From Gnetum montanum (taxonomy: Eukaryota; Streptophyta; Gnetopsida; Gnetales; Gnetaceae), in NCBI GenBank assembly GCA_015680685.1, contig MNCI01010754.1, positions 124,001 through 188,000 of the forward strand: a DNA stretch of 64,000 bases, in the 5' to 3' direction. The position numbers and the translations under genes are program-made. Below the pieces are notes generated by a model. The model was given only the letters and a program-made list of their open reading frames with translations, was not told the DNA's origin and did not search any database. How positions within the stretch are numbered: position 1 is the first letter of the stretch; each line of letters opens with the position of its first letter. Shown here piece after piece: positions 1-12,647 of this stretch.

Positions 1-43
1 AATGATTTTCACTATGTCTAGATAGCGCACGTTTCAAACAAAA

Positions 44-66
44 AGAATCCTTGACAATGATTCCAA
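44..66 (-). promoter_or_regulatory. Primer-binding site of an Athila-like element running off the left edge
   Basis: Read on the minus strand, the bases directly after the LTR end are TTGGAATCATTGTCAAGGAT. This is a decayed form of the tRNA-Asp-type primer site usual in Athila-group elements; the differences are mostly C-to-T and G-to-A. Its presence means the adjacent LTR is a 5' LTR with internal sequence to the left, not a solo LTR. Confidence 0.6.
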
Positions 67-993
67 TGATGAGTGGTGAGTATCCCTATGCTCAACCATA
101 TGAATCACTAAGCATTCACATGCAATCTATTCAAATTCCATGCATTCAATGTCTTCTGGTACACTAATCTCTGAGCTTGTGCTAATAGTCATTCATTGTC
201 TTCCTAATTACATTTGTGATATGCAAAGGTATGGTTAAGTTTAATCAAGGCATATGATGTTTATTATTTTTATGTTATATGTTTTGGATGCTTAAGACAA
301 AGGATGGAAGGAATGAAGTAATTCAATTACTAACTTAATCTAACTAACTACAGCTAACTAATCCTAACATAAGCATTCATTCCCACTTGCTATACACATT
401 CTGAACACATTTAGCAATATTGGGTTACCAAACGTTAAGCATTATTGGGATTACCAAGTGCTAAGCATATGCTCGAAGTGGTCATACGTATGTGCTTAAT
501 TAATCACTACTTAATCAAGTTTAGGTTAGCTTATTTTAGCCTAATTAATTATTTAATTACTTAAAGCATTAAAAGAAATCTCATAAAACATTAAATGCAT
601 AAATAAATAATTAATCTATTTCCAAGTGTTTCAAGGTTTATCAAAAGGCTCATCTTTATTGCCATTTACATTACTATGCCCAAGTACATCAGTGCTTGAA
701 TAAATATATGTATACTTTCTAACTCATGTTGTGGGCCCTCAAAAAATATTCCAACTCTCAAATGAAAAAACTGCAAGAGCTCCACTACAACTATGAAAAG
801 ACATCCCATAAAAACAACGGGTGAGTGTGTATTTATAGACTTTATTATGGAGTTATGTTGATGGAGCCTCATAAACATAATAAACACTACGTCGACATAG
901 CCCTATCAATGGGGCAACACCATGTCAACTAGGGCCCATTGATGAGGCCATGTCAATGGGGACCTGCCAACATGACACTTTGATGCTTCATTA
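67..993 (-). mobile_element. 5' LTR, Athila-like Ty3/gypsy, minus strand
   Basis: On the minus strand this aligns by eye along its length with the LTR at 22104-23001. Shared parts are the start, a U3 block rich in CCCATTGATAGGG and GTCGACGTAGTG words, a TATA box (CTATAAATAC, plus-strand complement near 830-838), an AATAAAGATGAG block, and the end ACTCATCA directly before a primer-binding site. Length is about 927 bp. The start shows TA rather than TG, so it has decayed. The rest of the element lies outside the window. Confidence 0.75.
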
Positions 994-3900
994 GAAGTCA
1001 TGTTCAAGTTAATATAAAGGTTTAAATAGAGATTAAAAGAAATGATTTTTAAAATTTCAAAGCTTCAAGTCATGGGGAAGAAAGAACAGTCAAAATTCTA
1101 GAGAAGCCACATAGGCTTGGCATTGATACTTAAAATGAAATCATTAGGAAGGTGTGTATGTGTGGCCAACACACATCTAATCACTGACCCTACATGCCTA
1201 GATGTCAAACATTATTAAGTATCTTGCTTGACTAATCAAATTAAGGAAATCTTGAAGTACAAGCTATTTCTAGACTATACTAGTCTTGATGTAGTAGAAT
1301 TGATTATTTATGAAGACTTCAATGTAAAATTTGGAAGTGATGTTCATAAATCCTTAAAATTCAAACATGTGAAAGAGCCTTTCAAAGAGGAGCCTAATTT
1401 GAAGAAGAAATTTTCATCCTTCCATCATATAGTTCCTTTTTCTGGTTCATAATTTGCATAATTTGAATCCTCAATAGACAAGTTGAATCCAAAAATTTAA
1501 AAATAGATGATATTAAAAAGTAGTGTTCATAAAAGTTACCAAGTTATTGAAATTAATTCCTAAGAAAGAAGTTAAGGAGTACGATCAAGCCTTGCCATCT
1601 AAATAACATCATCAAATCATATAGGCCTTATGGTAGAACTATGATTACATTCCTTGATTCTTGAGGTTGATGAAACATGAACTTTCTTAACTTTGCTTAT
1701 ATTTCTTATTTTTTATTTTCTTATTTAATTTATATTTTCAAATTAGGTAAGTAAAATATTTAGGATAATACAAGTAGGGAAAAAATATTAACCATACCTT
1801 CACTTGGGTAACTAGAGTTATGAGTTGCACCTTGTGTAATCCTAGTTAGGATTGGTGATTGATGATTAGTAGACCTTTAATTCACCTCTTAGCATTACCT
1901 AGAAATTGAGGTAAGTATTAACATGTAAAAATTTAATTTCTTAAATATTTATCTTACTTATATTTCATTTGTAGAGTAAGCAAGAAAACTTTAAAATATT
2001 CAATCCCATTTCAAAAACAAAAATTAAAACATTGAGTAGTAGAGCATGAAAATAACACTAGATCATTGAGAAAAGACCTTAATATGGACTTAATTGAGGA
2101 TGAATGAAAGTTAAGGGGGATATTTTAACATGTCCCCATTCCAAAATGAATCCATTGATAATCAAGATAATGTAATTATTGTGATAAGATCCAAAAGGAT
2201 ATGTTGTAATAATGGGCATATCTCTTAAGGTGAAGTTTGGGGGTTTGACCTAAGGTATGTACACTCAATAATTAGAGGTCACATTAGGCTCTAAAGAATA
2301 AATGCTAAAGGAAGATAATTCCAAGAAACCCTCAAAGCTTGTCCCAAGTATATTATTTTCTTATTAATAAAATTTATTTTTATTTTTAATTTTTTTTTGC
2401 ATTTTTCCTATCACACTTATTACATATAATGTCAAATGTTACATATATTTGAAATTTGTCATGATACCTAGAAACATGTTATCACAATGTTATTACTGAA
2501 TCGTACTGATACTATTGACATTACATCTTGGTTGATGGTCTAGCTTCAAAGTTAATCTAGATGATTAATTAATTAATATCATTTGCCAAATCATTATTAA
2601 TGGACCCTATTGATACTATTTGCATTGCGTCTAGGTTGATGGTTCAACTTTGCAGTCAACATGTATGATGAACTAACTAATATTAGTTATCTAGTTATCA
2701 TTTCCCTAGTTTTCAATACATTGAATATGCCCATACATGCCTGAACATGTACACTAGCCATAATTAAATGAAGTTGTCATTTTTATCAAATGTTTTTATT
2801 ATTACATTGTTCTGAAAAATGTAGAAAATTTTTATCACAACTTAGGTCATGACTTCTAAATCCATTGTGACATGAGTCACAATGCTTGAAAAGACTACCC
2901 CTACTACCTATTATTTCTTGGATGCAACGAAAGGAATTAAGAAGGGAGTGGGAGTGAGAAGGCAGGGTGTGTGTGTGTGTAAATCATGGCTTGATAAAAA
3001 AAAATATTTAATTGGAGACTAGAAAAAAATTGCAAATTGAAAAATCATCTTAGTAAATAAACCTACTATGTAAAAATAAATCAATATAAAGATTTTAAGG
3101 TGGTTTGAATAGTAGATTAGCCAACCTACATCCATGATAAGACTCTCCCTAGATCCTAGGGGTAAAACTAATTTTATTAAAAAAATTACATGGCTTCCTT
3201 TACAATTCTAGACTTAGCACAAACACTAGGCTTGAAGCCATAGAAATTTACTTTCATAGTAAAGAGAAAGAGGAAAATACTCTACCTTGTATCAACATAA
3301 AGACTTAAGAGTTACCAAGCCTTTGAGAAAAGGAAAATAGAGCTTTCATCAAGAAGAGATAGTGAGAGGGATTGAGAAGAAGAGGATAAGAATACAAGAA
3401 GAAATTATAGTTCAAGCACCAATGTAAAACTTGAATTACAAAGATGAGTTAGAGAGCTTTAATTTATAGTCATGATTCCTTTTAATCATTTTTAGGGATA
3501 TTCTTCAAGTTGTTGCTAATATGCTAGAGAAGCGTGAGAAGTAATAAGCTATAAGTATTACCAATCCATTGAGAAGACCAGTTGAAGAAGAAGAAGTTGT
3601 ATCTATTATGTCTTAGCTTCTATTCCTGCATTTGGTATGAGCTTGAGGTGAGAATTAAAAGCTTAGTAGAGAAGGAAGAAATCTATCATTTCATTTTTAG
3701 TAATAATAGTTCCTTTACTTCCTACAAATATAACAAGATTTTCTTGTATTAGAGATAACAACTCTTTAAGGTTCAACTAACAATCCTCATCATTTTCATT
3801 AATGAGGTTTAGCTTACTTTCATAGTAGTACAAAATATAGCTTTCTTGTATAATAGCTCCTTTCAATATGAGCTTATAATGCCCCTTTTATATTTTTTGT

Positions 3901-4004
3901 TGTGGAATAGTTTTTTTAGGTGTAGCTTGTATAGAACCAAAATTTATTTCTAAATGATTTTAGCTTTAAGAGAGCTATTAAAGCTAACCTATATTCTTCA
4001 TGAT
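994..4004. other. Unassigned AT-rich DNA
   Basis: I recognise no gene here. A 74-codon reading frame at 1228-1452 (plus) is lysine-rich and unlike any family I know. There is an imperfect direct duplication at 2508-2702 and a GT microsatellite at about 2967-2980. The stretch 3090-3260 has the look of LTR sequence but has no partner in the window. It is most likely decayed transposon DNA. Confidence 0.4.
2508..2702. repeat. Imperfect tandem duplication, unit about 105-110 bp
   Basis: Two adjacent blocks, starting at about 2508 and 2618, share TACTATT-GACATTACATC / TACTATTTGCATTGCGTC, then TTGATGGT, then a TTAAT/CTAACTAAT stretch, then ATCATTT. The order of matches is kept, with many substitutions, so the duplication is old. 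No function is suggested. Confidence 0.4.
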
Positions 4005-4872
4005 AAGCTTTTTATGAATTGTGGTTTGCCAAGCCTCGATATTGAATCATTGATATCGAGTACGCGATATTGCAGCTTGGATAACAATATCAAATACACG
4101 ATATCATGATTCTTGTGTAGGCCTATAAATAAAACATGTAGGAACACAAGAAAGAAAAAGTTGGTAATTCTTAGATAGAGTCTTTTTGTCATTTTTTTAG
4201 TTAGTTTCATTCTTTTCCTAGTGCATGCCCACAGTGTGATGATTGTAATTGTATGGAACCTTTATTCAAGCATGATGTACTTGGACATGCACATGATCAG
4301 CAATAAAGATCAAGATTACTCCATCATTGCAGCATTCACTTAGCCTTTAATTACTTCAATTTTTAATTGTTATTTATTATTTTCTTTGTTAATATTTCTT
4401 TATCATCACTTACTATTCCTGTTGTTAAATGCAGAATGAGTATGAACTAATCACAAACATTTAAGTGTAACTACTTGGTAACCCAGTAATATATCTAGGA
4501 GTGCTCAAGTAATGCATGCTTGGTAATCCCAGAAGTAGTACATCAGGTCCAGGATGTGCATGGATGATTAAGGATAGATACTCATTGCACTTAGGCTAGT
4601 TTAGATTTCACTTTTTATTTCCTATTAGCTTAATTCAAGATTATTTTCCATCATCTCTAGGAGTAGCATTAGTTAGGATCCCATCATTCACCTCACTCTA
4701 GACTAAACCATATGTGACAAAGTAAATACTAGTCCAAGTGGAAAGACAGCAAACTGCGATCAATGTGTAATTATCTAGATACCACAACTATTCTATTTGT
4801 GAAGTTCTACTAGATCGTGTGTACATGCTCGTATTCGTATGGTTGAGTGTAGGGGTACCTCACCACTCATCA
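4005..4872 (+). mobile_element. 5' LTR, Athila-like element A
   Basis: The R/U5 half matches the other Athila-like LTRs here: TATA box CCTATAAATA near 4122-4131, GCCCACAGTGTGATG, AATAAAGATCAAGATT, and the end CACCACTCATCA. A primer-binding site follows directly. The U3 differs from the LTR at 22104-23001 and carries GATATCG-type words, so this is a separate subfamily. The left edge is approximate because no partner LTR was found. Confidence 0.65.
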
Positions 4873-4896
4873 TTGGCATCATTGTCAGAGATGGTG
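4873..4896 (+). promoter_or_regulatory. tRNA-Asp-type primer-binding site
   Basis: TTGGCATCATTGTCAGAGAT follows the LTR end. It matches the primer site of Athila-group elements except for C-to-T and G-to-A changes, the expected decay of methylated cytosines. Confidence 0.65.
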
Positions 4897-5389
4897 CTAG
4901 TTATTTAGATTATTTACATCATCTAAGATTGCTATAACAAACCCTTGATAATATATATTTTAGAAAGAAAGTAATTACAAACAAGTCACATAGAATTCAC
5001 AACAATGTCTCTCTCACAAGACTATGATAACACAACAATTCATGAGGCAATTCATTGGAGAACCAACGAAATATATGATGATGAAGAAAAATTTTGAAGT
5101 ACTCAATATTATGCAAGGGCCCCCTATGTTCACAAGCACCACAATGGTACTCAAGGACTCTTGTCATCCAACTCTAACACCTCTTGTAAGGATGGGACAT
5201 CCGATAGAATGAGGGGGCCCATAAGGCCTAGGACCTTCTCAATGGTTAACAGAATTTATCCAGGGATGATTGGGAGACTTACAAAAGTCATGATTAGTCT
5301 TCTAGTTCTTTCTCTTCCTCTACTCCTTTGATGTTAAGTCATGACATGGATGATCATCTTTCAAGGGGTTGGCATAGAAATAAAATTTG

Positions 5390-7325
5390 AGCCCACAGGC
5401 AAAGTCAGAAATGCCAACATGAATGAAGACAACATCATCCCAAATCATAAATTCATAACCTACCTAGTGATGATGAACCCCTATTGGCCACTAAGAGCCT
5501 AATTCATATACAAGAGGCTATTCAAATATCTCACAGGCATCGCAAGGAAAGCCGACTACCAAGGCTTGACTTAAATAACTTTCCTAAGTTTTCAAGAGGC
5601 TATGATTTAGATTTGCAACATCATTTACAAGCATTCTATGTTGTCTATGCATGGAACAACATTGATAATGGATGGAAAAGACTTACGCTCTTTCCTATGA
5701 CACTTGTTGGCCAAGCAAAAGTATGGTATAGGTCTTTAAAACTTAAATCAATTTGACATTGTTCGACAATGGTAGAACTCTTCAATGAAAGATATCAAAC
5801 CTATGCAAGAGTGTCAGTGTTGAGGAGAAAAATACAAGAGTGGAAAAAAAGGAAACATGAACCCTTGGACATGGCCTTAGAAAGATATTTTTCATTATTA
5901 AACAAATGCATAGGCCATGGGTTCTTCTAGGAAAGGCTAATGTATCACATCATGGATGGGCTTCGTAATGAAACCAGGGAGACCCTAGGGATGTATGCCC
6001 TAGGCCAACTATATGAGTTATGAACCCATCAATTCCAAGAACTTATTAAGTGGGTAGAAAAGAAATTAGAATAAATAGCTAAATGGGAGAATGTTGAAAG
6101 CTTTCAATAGGACCAAAATCTCAACATAGCAAAGGTCCATGATCATAAAGAGGAGAAATCAACTCACTTCAAGGAGGTGGAATCATATTTTCCAATACTA
6201 AAATCACTAGATGAAATTAAGGAAAATATCAACAAGATGATGGAATGGTACATGAAAAATGTAAAGAATATGGTAACATTATTAGAGGTGGAACCATGTC
6301 AAACTGGTAAACAGGATGGGACACCACGCAACAATTGGAAAGAAGGGTTGAAGAAAATAAGAATAAGGGATCAATTGCAAACCAACCATATCAATGTGAT
6401 GTTTGCTTGTGCGATCAACCTAAAGGCCAATTCCCAATATTATCACATTTACATGAGCATTGGGGAGGAATGTTACATCTAGATTTCGTATATAAATACC
6501 AGGTTCAACCATAGTGGCAAAAATCCCAGTCGTGGGGGAGGCCACCATCAAACTAGTCACACCCTTCATACCATACGATCCTAAGTTCTTATTATGTTTA
6601 GCATCCTATTTCTCCAACTATGAAAACATCCTCTATTTCACCACATCGTTATCATTCTCCTGAGTACTATCAACCCATGTCCTCTCCAACAAGATCACCA
6701 CCTCATGTTCCTTGAACTTCTCTTTTCCCTCAATATTCTCATCATTCACCTCCTTCTACATTTCCACCAATTGTGCCAGAAGGTTTTGCACCACAACACC
6801 AACCCACAAATGTTACTTGTGCTACTATTGTCAATAGTAGTGGAGGTCCTCCACAACATCTAAAGCATCCTTTCTTTAGGCATGATTGTAGAAAGAGATA
6901 GCCCGGTTCTAAAACCAATACACCCACCAACACAACACAAGTTCAATGCTGTGATGCATCTACCTCCATGAACTCAACACCTCCTATTACCTTATCAGGG
7001 CCATCAATCAACACTCCAACAACCATGCAACCCAATGAATATAACCATGTAGGGAGACATATTGATCCTTGCATACCATCTTATGGTCACTAGTGCCATA
7101 GTGGGTCAAATCCTAATCACATGACCACATCTTATAATTTTCCCCACTATGCCAATTTTAGTCGAGTGTGTGAACCCCAAGTTGGGTAAATTCTAGCCAC
7201 CACTTCAAAAGACACCCAATGGTTTGGATATGACTAGACTCCAATATTTCCCACATGCATGGATCTACTTTTTCCATTTATTGATTCTAGCCATGCTAAA
7301 AAATTTAGGTATGGGGGATATCCTC
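5390..7325 (+). pseudogene. Decayed gag of Athila-like element A
   Basis: The translation gives SDDEPLLATKSLIHIQEA, then a capsid-like block with FPKFSRGYD, HHLQAFYVVYAWNN, WKRLTLFPMTLVGQAKVWY, and later VELFNERYQTYARVSVLRRK. It continues in the same order as the gag at 12648-14140, ending in a Q/P/H-rich tail. The frame is broken by TGA and TAG stops (about 5754, 5928, 6021, 6074). The structural gag protein would form the virus-like particle. No protease, RT or integrase follows; after 7325 the sequence resembles the T-rich non-coding DNA that follows pol in element B, so pol has probably been deleted. Confidence 0.75.
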
Positions 7326-8115
7326 CATTATAACAAGTAGAATTAGTAAATGTTTTTTCTTTTCTTTGATTTGACAAATTTTTGTTTTCTAGTTTTTCAT
7401 TTCCAATTTGTTGTTTTATTTTTTGAGGGTAATCTCATCGGTGAATAAAATACTCATGTGACTTGTTGGTTGAGGTGTTGTTCTATGCTATCAAGTCTCA
7501 GGTGATTAATTATTTAAACAGTGAGCCCACAACATCCACACATCCATTCTATTAATAAGAGGTTCTACTCTAGGTATGATGATATTCTTGTCATCATTAA
7601 AACTTAAAGTAATTTTGTGCTCATTATTCCCAGAGTGAAAAATGATAAACTAAGAGGGAATGGCTAGTGTGTGACATTAAGGGGACTTGTGGATTGTCTT
7701 GGGTGACATCTATAGGTGCTATCATGCAGCTTAGTTGTACTAAGGTCTTTGTAGATCTAACAAAAACTGGGAGTAAGAGTAATAAAGGCACTCAATAAAG
7801 AAACTCAATGTTGTTTTGAGGGTCCCACTGGAAAGACATGTACCCATGCCTGAAGGTTGGCGGCTTCTCCAATTCACTAAGTGGCTAGAAGAAGAAAAGA
7901 AGAAAAGAAAAGACCAAATAAGAACATTCCACAAAGAAATTCCAAATCACTCCTCCCTTGGAAAAAATTCCAAGTAAACATATGACTTGCTATCATGGTG
8001 CTCTTATGGTTATCCATCATTAGATGAAATAATGCAATGTCACTAATTAGAGGCATGGACTTGGTCTTGATCTTGGAGCAACGAGCTAATGACACATTAA
8101 TCACACCGCACACTT
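7326..8115 (+). other. Probable non-coding internal region of element A
   Basis: T-rich then AG-rich sequence loosely matches 17905-18900 of element B in order: a T-rich block, CAGTGAG(C/T)CCA, a GAAGAAAAGAA block, and CATGCCTGAAGGT/CATGCCTAAAGGT. This suggests the gag of A is joined to its post-pol spacer by an internal deletion. No gene is seen. The comparison is weak. Confidence 0.35.
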
Positions 8116-8307
8116 AAGATTCATTGTGCCTAGGGTTAGTTACCTCATGTCCAAATTTTGTAATCCCTTCTATGATTTGTTTCACCTCACTATCTAAATA
8201 TTTCTAACTTGTTTCTTGTGTGGCATAGAACTCATACCTCATCATGGTGATATCTACATGTGTGTCTTATGGAACTAGTGTAAGCATAGCATTAGTCATA
8301 ATACAAT

Positions 8308-8425
8308 TATTAGCCTAGTGGTATGGGTCTTAGCCTAGTAATCCTAGGTCATAGGTTCAATTTGACTAGGTAGCATTGCGTTATAAACTACTATAAATCT
8401 TGGGGGATATGTTTCACTTATTTTG
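8308..8425 (+). mobile_element. Possible tRNA-derived SINE or tRNA relic
   Basis: TAGCCTAGTGGTATGGG resembles a Pol III A box, and GGTCATAGGTTCAATTTG about 30 bases later resembles a B box. These are the two internal promoter elements of tRNA genes and tRNA-derived SINEs. No cloverleaf could be closed by eye and the 3' end is not defined. It could be chance in AT-rich DNA. Confidence 0.35.
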
Positions 8426-11400
8426 AGTTCCAACACCCCCATATTGTATTAAAATATAACCTTATGCTTAATAACCAAGCATAATAAACTAAATAACAAA
8501 TTTAACACCCTAGGCTTTAAACACTAGTGTGTTATACTAATATTGAATTCTCAATCTCATATTTGAATAGATTCATGATTGAACCAAGGTAAAGGAGAAG
8601 AAAATTTTTTTTCCTTTAGTAATGTTGATTAGGGTGATGATGTAGAAGATAGAAAATCCATAAGTGACTCAATTATTTTTCATGGAAATTATTGAATTTT
8701 TTAAAATCAAAGATGCAAATTTGTTAAAGCCTCTCAAGTACTAAATCTCAATATGTAGCAATGAATGATTGTGTCCAACATGTTCTTAGCTTAAAAAATT
8801 ATTTGAGGAGAGAAATTTTATCATTAAAAGGCCCATTACCTTATTTTGTTATAACATTCCAATTATTATGTGCTCAAATGAGCATATTCTTCATAAAAAA
8901 TCAAAGCACATTGAAATCCAATTCTATGTTAGCAAGGAGAAAGTTCATGAAGATATTATCCTTTCTAATTTCATTGAGAGTTAAGACCAATTGATGAATC
9001 TTCTAACCAAAAGTTCTAAACCTCACATGATGTATAGTTTACTAATGAAGTTTAAGGTAATCAATTTGAATTTCATCTTAGTTCAAAGAGAATGATAATA
9101 TTTTGTAGCAAAATCTATGCTTACCTCATGTTATGTTGTTTTTATTTTTCATGTCATACTAGAAGTCAGATTTATTTTCCATGTTTGTATGAATCATGTT
9201 GTATGGTTCCATGTCTTTATGTAACATGTCACATTTTTTGTATTTTAAGAAAGAGGAAAAAAAGTCCAATAAATTCAAAATATCAATCCTCAATGCAACA
9301 TGTAAAGAATCTCATGCTTGGGATCACTCAAGGCACCATGTGTTTCTCATCCATGAGTTGGGACCACATGAATGACATAGATAACAAATGCTAGTATGTT
9401 GGAACCATGCATACCCTCTCTTTATAATTTAGCTTGTGATTATGTGAGGTAGTTATAGCTACATTAGAGTTGAATGTACTCTTAATCACCTCATTCATTT
9501 TCTATTTAACCATGTATTGGAATCTCCACTAACTTGAGGCATTCCATAGAAAAATCCATTGTAGCATGAAGTGTAGCATGAGGTAAACCTTGAAGAAATA
9601 GAATAACAGGAATTTTTCCTCTAATTTCATTTTCTTAATTTCATATTTTGGTTATTTCATCTATTTCATTTTAATTTCCTATCTTCTTTCATTATTTTCA
9701 ACCTTTTTGTGTCTCATTTCAATTTCAATTATCATAATTCTTAATAATTATAAAAAATTAAAGCTTGTAACTATTAGAGTATATAATTCATTATTGGACC
9801 TTGTCGTTTTCTCCTAATTTGTTTCAAGTATGAGTACATCCAAGCTCAAAGAAAAGCCAAGAAGAACAATTTTGGCTAAAAAATTTCCATCCATTACCAA
9901 CATTATGTTTGGGTCACTCATTCTCTTTATTTCTAGTGTTTCTTGACACCATGTATTACTACAAGGTTCAACAAAAGATCTCTTAGCTATGCAAAGCCTA
10001 GAAGCTTCATATTAACATTTAAAATTCTCATTTTGGTCTTGATCTATGGCAATGTGGCCTTGTTGTTCTACTAGTGTGACTTGTGCTTCATATGTAGCAA
10101 ATAGATAGTCATGTTCTCTTGCACTTGAACAACTTAATTGATTTTTGTCCTTTTATGAGCCACAATGGACTCATAGTGATCTCACCCTCACTACTATGAC
10201 CTCGATCTATAGCACAATCTCATTAGACTCAACATCCTAACAGCGAGCTCATGGTTTATTTATCATAACTCACAAACTAGTTGCATTTATCACTCATCAT
10301 GAATTTTCAATCTCTATTATAGCCTATTCACAACCAACATTGAAGTCATAGTCAACTCACATTGAGAAGAAAGAACCATTATAACTTGTTACTGCCTCCT
10401 GGAACTTGTGGTTTGATCACATTCAACAAAAAATATAGAAAAAAAATATACTTATAAAGGACCTTTTAGGTCCTCAAGGGACTCCCTTTTCAATAAACAC
10501 CAATGTCTCATTTTTCCTTCATTATTTTTATTTTTCTAATTTTTTTGGAAGTTATGCTTATGCTATGTTCCTAATGAAGCATTCCTTTTTCATTAAGATT
10601 AGTATAAATTGCATCCTATAGGATTATCCTCAATATTTACAACCACTATTCTAAAGATGATTTTAATTGGAATATTAATTATAAATTATTCTTATAATAT
10701 ATATATATATATGTTATATTTAATCTATCAAATAACCTTCTAAAGTGATGTGAAAGGTGATTTATGTTTATTTAATCAAGTTGATTATTTGATTATTTCA
10801 ATATTGATAAATGTATTAGTTTACTTTATGTTTTCTATTGTATATCATAGTTAATGATCATTTAGTTTAAAATTTTATATCACAATTGTGTTCACCTTAT
10901 ATTTTGCATTAATATTTTAGTCATTGTACTTACATGCAATCTAGGTTTGGGGACTAAATGTTGGCATCAACATCACCAAAGTGCAACATGGGGTCTCAAC
11001 CAATTTTATTTTAAGTTTTGATTATAGAACATGGACCTTCTATTTGCATCCATTTGAATTTCATAGGAATGTCCATGGATTGTCTTGTCCAATAACACAA
11101 TTATCTATACTCTATAAGATAGGATCAAATAAGTAATTATTTACAAATGGAGTACTACAAATGCAACACATGTAACTTGTTACTCCTTTTCTTTTGACTT
11201 AAGTTTTTTTAAGGATAATTTCTCAATTGTAGATTTATTTTTATTGTGAGAGTGATTTAGTCAAAGCATATTACACATTATGGTAGAAGTAGGTACCAAG
11301 TCAAGCTATAGGTCCTAGTGTTGCCACTTTGAAACAAGTTCATTGTTAGTTTAATAGAGTTAGTGCAGGGTTATAGATCATTAATTTATTGTGATTTGAA

Positions 11401-11539
11401 ATATGACCTTGTCAAATGTTTGGAATTGATATCTACAATGATGATGTGTATGATGCCTTTTGATTAGTTTTTAAGCCTAAGTATTGACCAAATTACTCTT
11501 AATCTTAATGCATCATTAAAGTAGGAGAAATGTAAATTA
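8426..11539. other. Unassigned AT-rich DNA
   Basis: No recognisable gene, RNA or transposon domain. A frame at 9092-9394 encodes a Cys/Phe-rich peptide of no known family. An AT microsatellite lies at about 10697-10713. Probably degraded transposon sequence. Confidence 0.4.
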
Positions 11540-12030
11540 GTAAATAATAGCGACAAAAATTAATAGAAAATAAGAGAAAAACTTCAAGGCAAATAACATT
11601 ATTGTCCTAGAAAAATTATTGTAATTTTTTTACCTTCTAGAAAGCCTTGGAAATTCTAAGTTGTCTCAATTCAAGACTTACAAGAAGCTTAAATCAAGCT
11701 TACATGAGAGGAAGAGATTACAACTCAAATTTTCTTGATACACCATTTGCTTTGATGTTGATGCATATATCCTTTTATTAGTGATATTAGTAATGTGACC
11801 ACCAAAAAATTCACTTATATAGTGGGCATAATGTCATGCTTTGGGTAAAAGATAAATTATAAAATTATAATCCATAATTAATCATGGTCAAATTGGGTGT
11901 TAATAGTAACATATTCTTTTGTCATATTACATACTTTGGTTTAGTTATTTTCAGCCCATGTGCCAAGAATAGTTTGGTAACATGGTAATAATTACAAATT
12001 AAATGTGTCTTATACTTAAAATTAACAACA
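11540..12030 (-). mobile_element. Probable 3' LTR of the Ty1/copia element (minus strand)
   Basis: On the minus strand, after the copia RNase H and a purine-rich tract (GAAGTGGAAGAATTATGAGG, 12031-12050), the sequence begins TGTTGTTAATTTTAAG. This is the usual place and style for a copia LTR start. A TATA box (ACTATATAAGTG, complement at about 11812-11823) and a CTTGTAAGTCTTG block follow. The far end is not defined because the partner LTR is not in the window. Confidence 0.5.
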
Positions 12031-12089
12031 TACCTCATAATTCTTCCACTTCTTTTTTATTTTTAGATATTATGACTAGGAACAACAAT

Positions 12090-12640
12090 TACATTTTAAA
12101 ATTTACCATCCTAAATATTTTTCTACACTAGTTGAACTTGTCTATAATAATTACCTTGATTAACATGTTTGCTAGATTTTCTAATGTAGGAATATTTACC
12201 AAAGAAATTCTTGATTTTTCAATATGATTTGAAATGAAATGGTATTTTATCTCAATATGTTTTGTCCTTGCATAGAACATGGAATTCTTTGATATGAAGA
12301 TTGCATTTTGGTTATCACAAGAGATGTTTATCTTCTTTTGCTCTTTCCCAAATTCTTTGACTAATTGTTGTAGCTAAACTCCTTTCTTACTTGTTTAAGA
12401 AGTTTTTACATACTCTACTTCTATTATTAATAATGCAACAAGACTTTGTATCTTGTTGGTCTAGCTAAATACATTTGTATTTAGTTTAAAAACATATCCA
12501 CATGAACTTTCTTCATAATAGATGATAAAATTAACAATACCTAAAAGATACCTAAGAGTTTTTTAACAACCATCCAATGTTTCTTACTAGTATTAGATAT
12601 AATCCTACTTACAACTCCCTTTACATAATCAACAATAATG
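12090..12640 (-). pseudogene. Ty1/copia RT C-terminus and RNase H, broken
   Basis: Minus-strand translation gives the copia order: DYVKGVVSRIISNTSKKHW (end of RT thumb), a decayed RNase H middle, then CDNQNAIFISKNSMFYARTK followed by HIEIKYHFISNH and IPTLENLANMLIK. The CDNQ..I and H(I/V)-x-H/YHF signatures are diagnostic of copia RNase H. Several frameshifts and stops are present. The polymerase core, including the YVDD region, is missing; sequence jumps to an Athila gag at about 12640. The rest of this element is at 23002-24405. Confidence 0.85.
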
Positions 12641-12647
12641 AAATAAT

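Noticed and set aside
2113-2135. Possible copia polypurine tract and LTR start (GTTAAGGGGGATATTTTAAC)
   Set aside because: Resembles a copia 3' junction, but no copia RNase H is readable upstream and no LTR partner is present.
9092-9394. Small Cys/Phe-rich secreted peptide gene
   Set aside because: No known family, no splice or promoter context, and similar frames arise by chance in AT-rich DNA.
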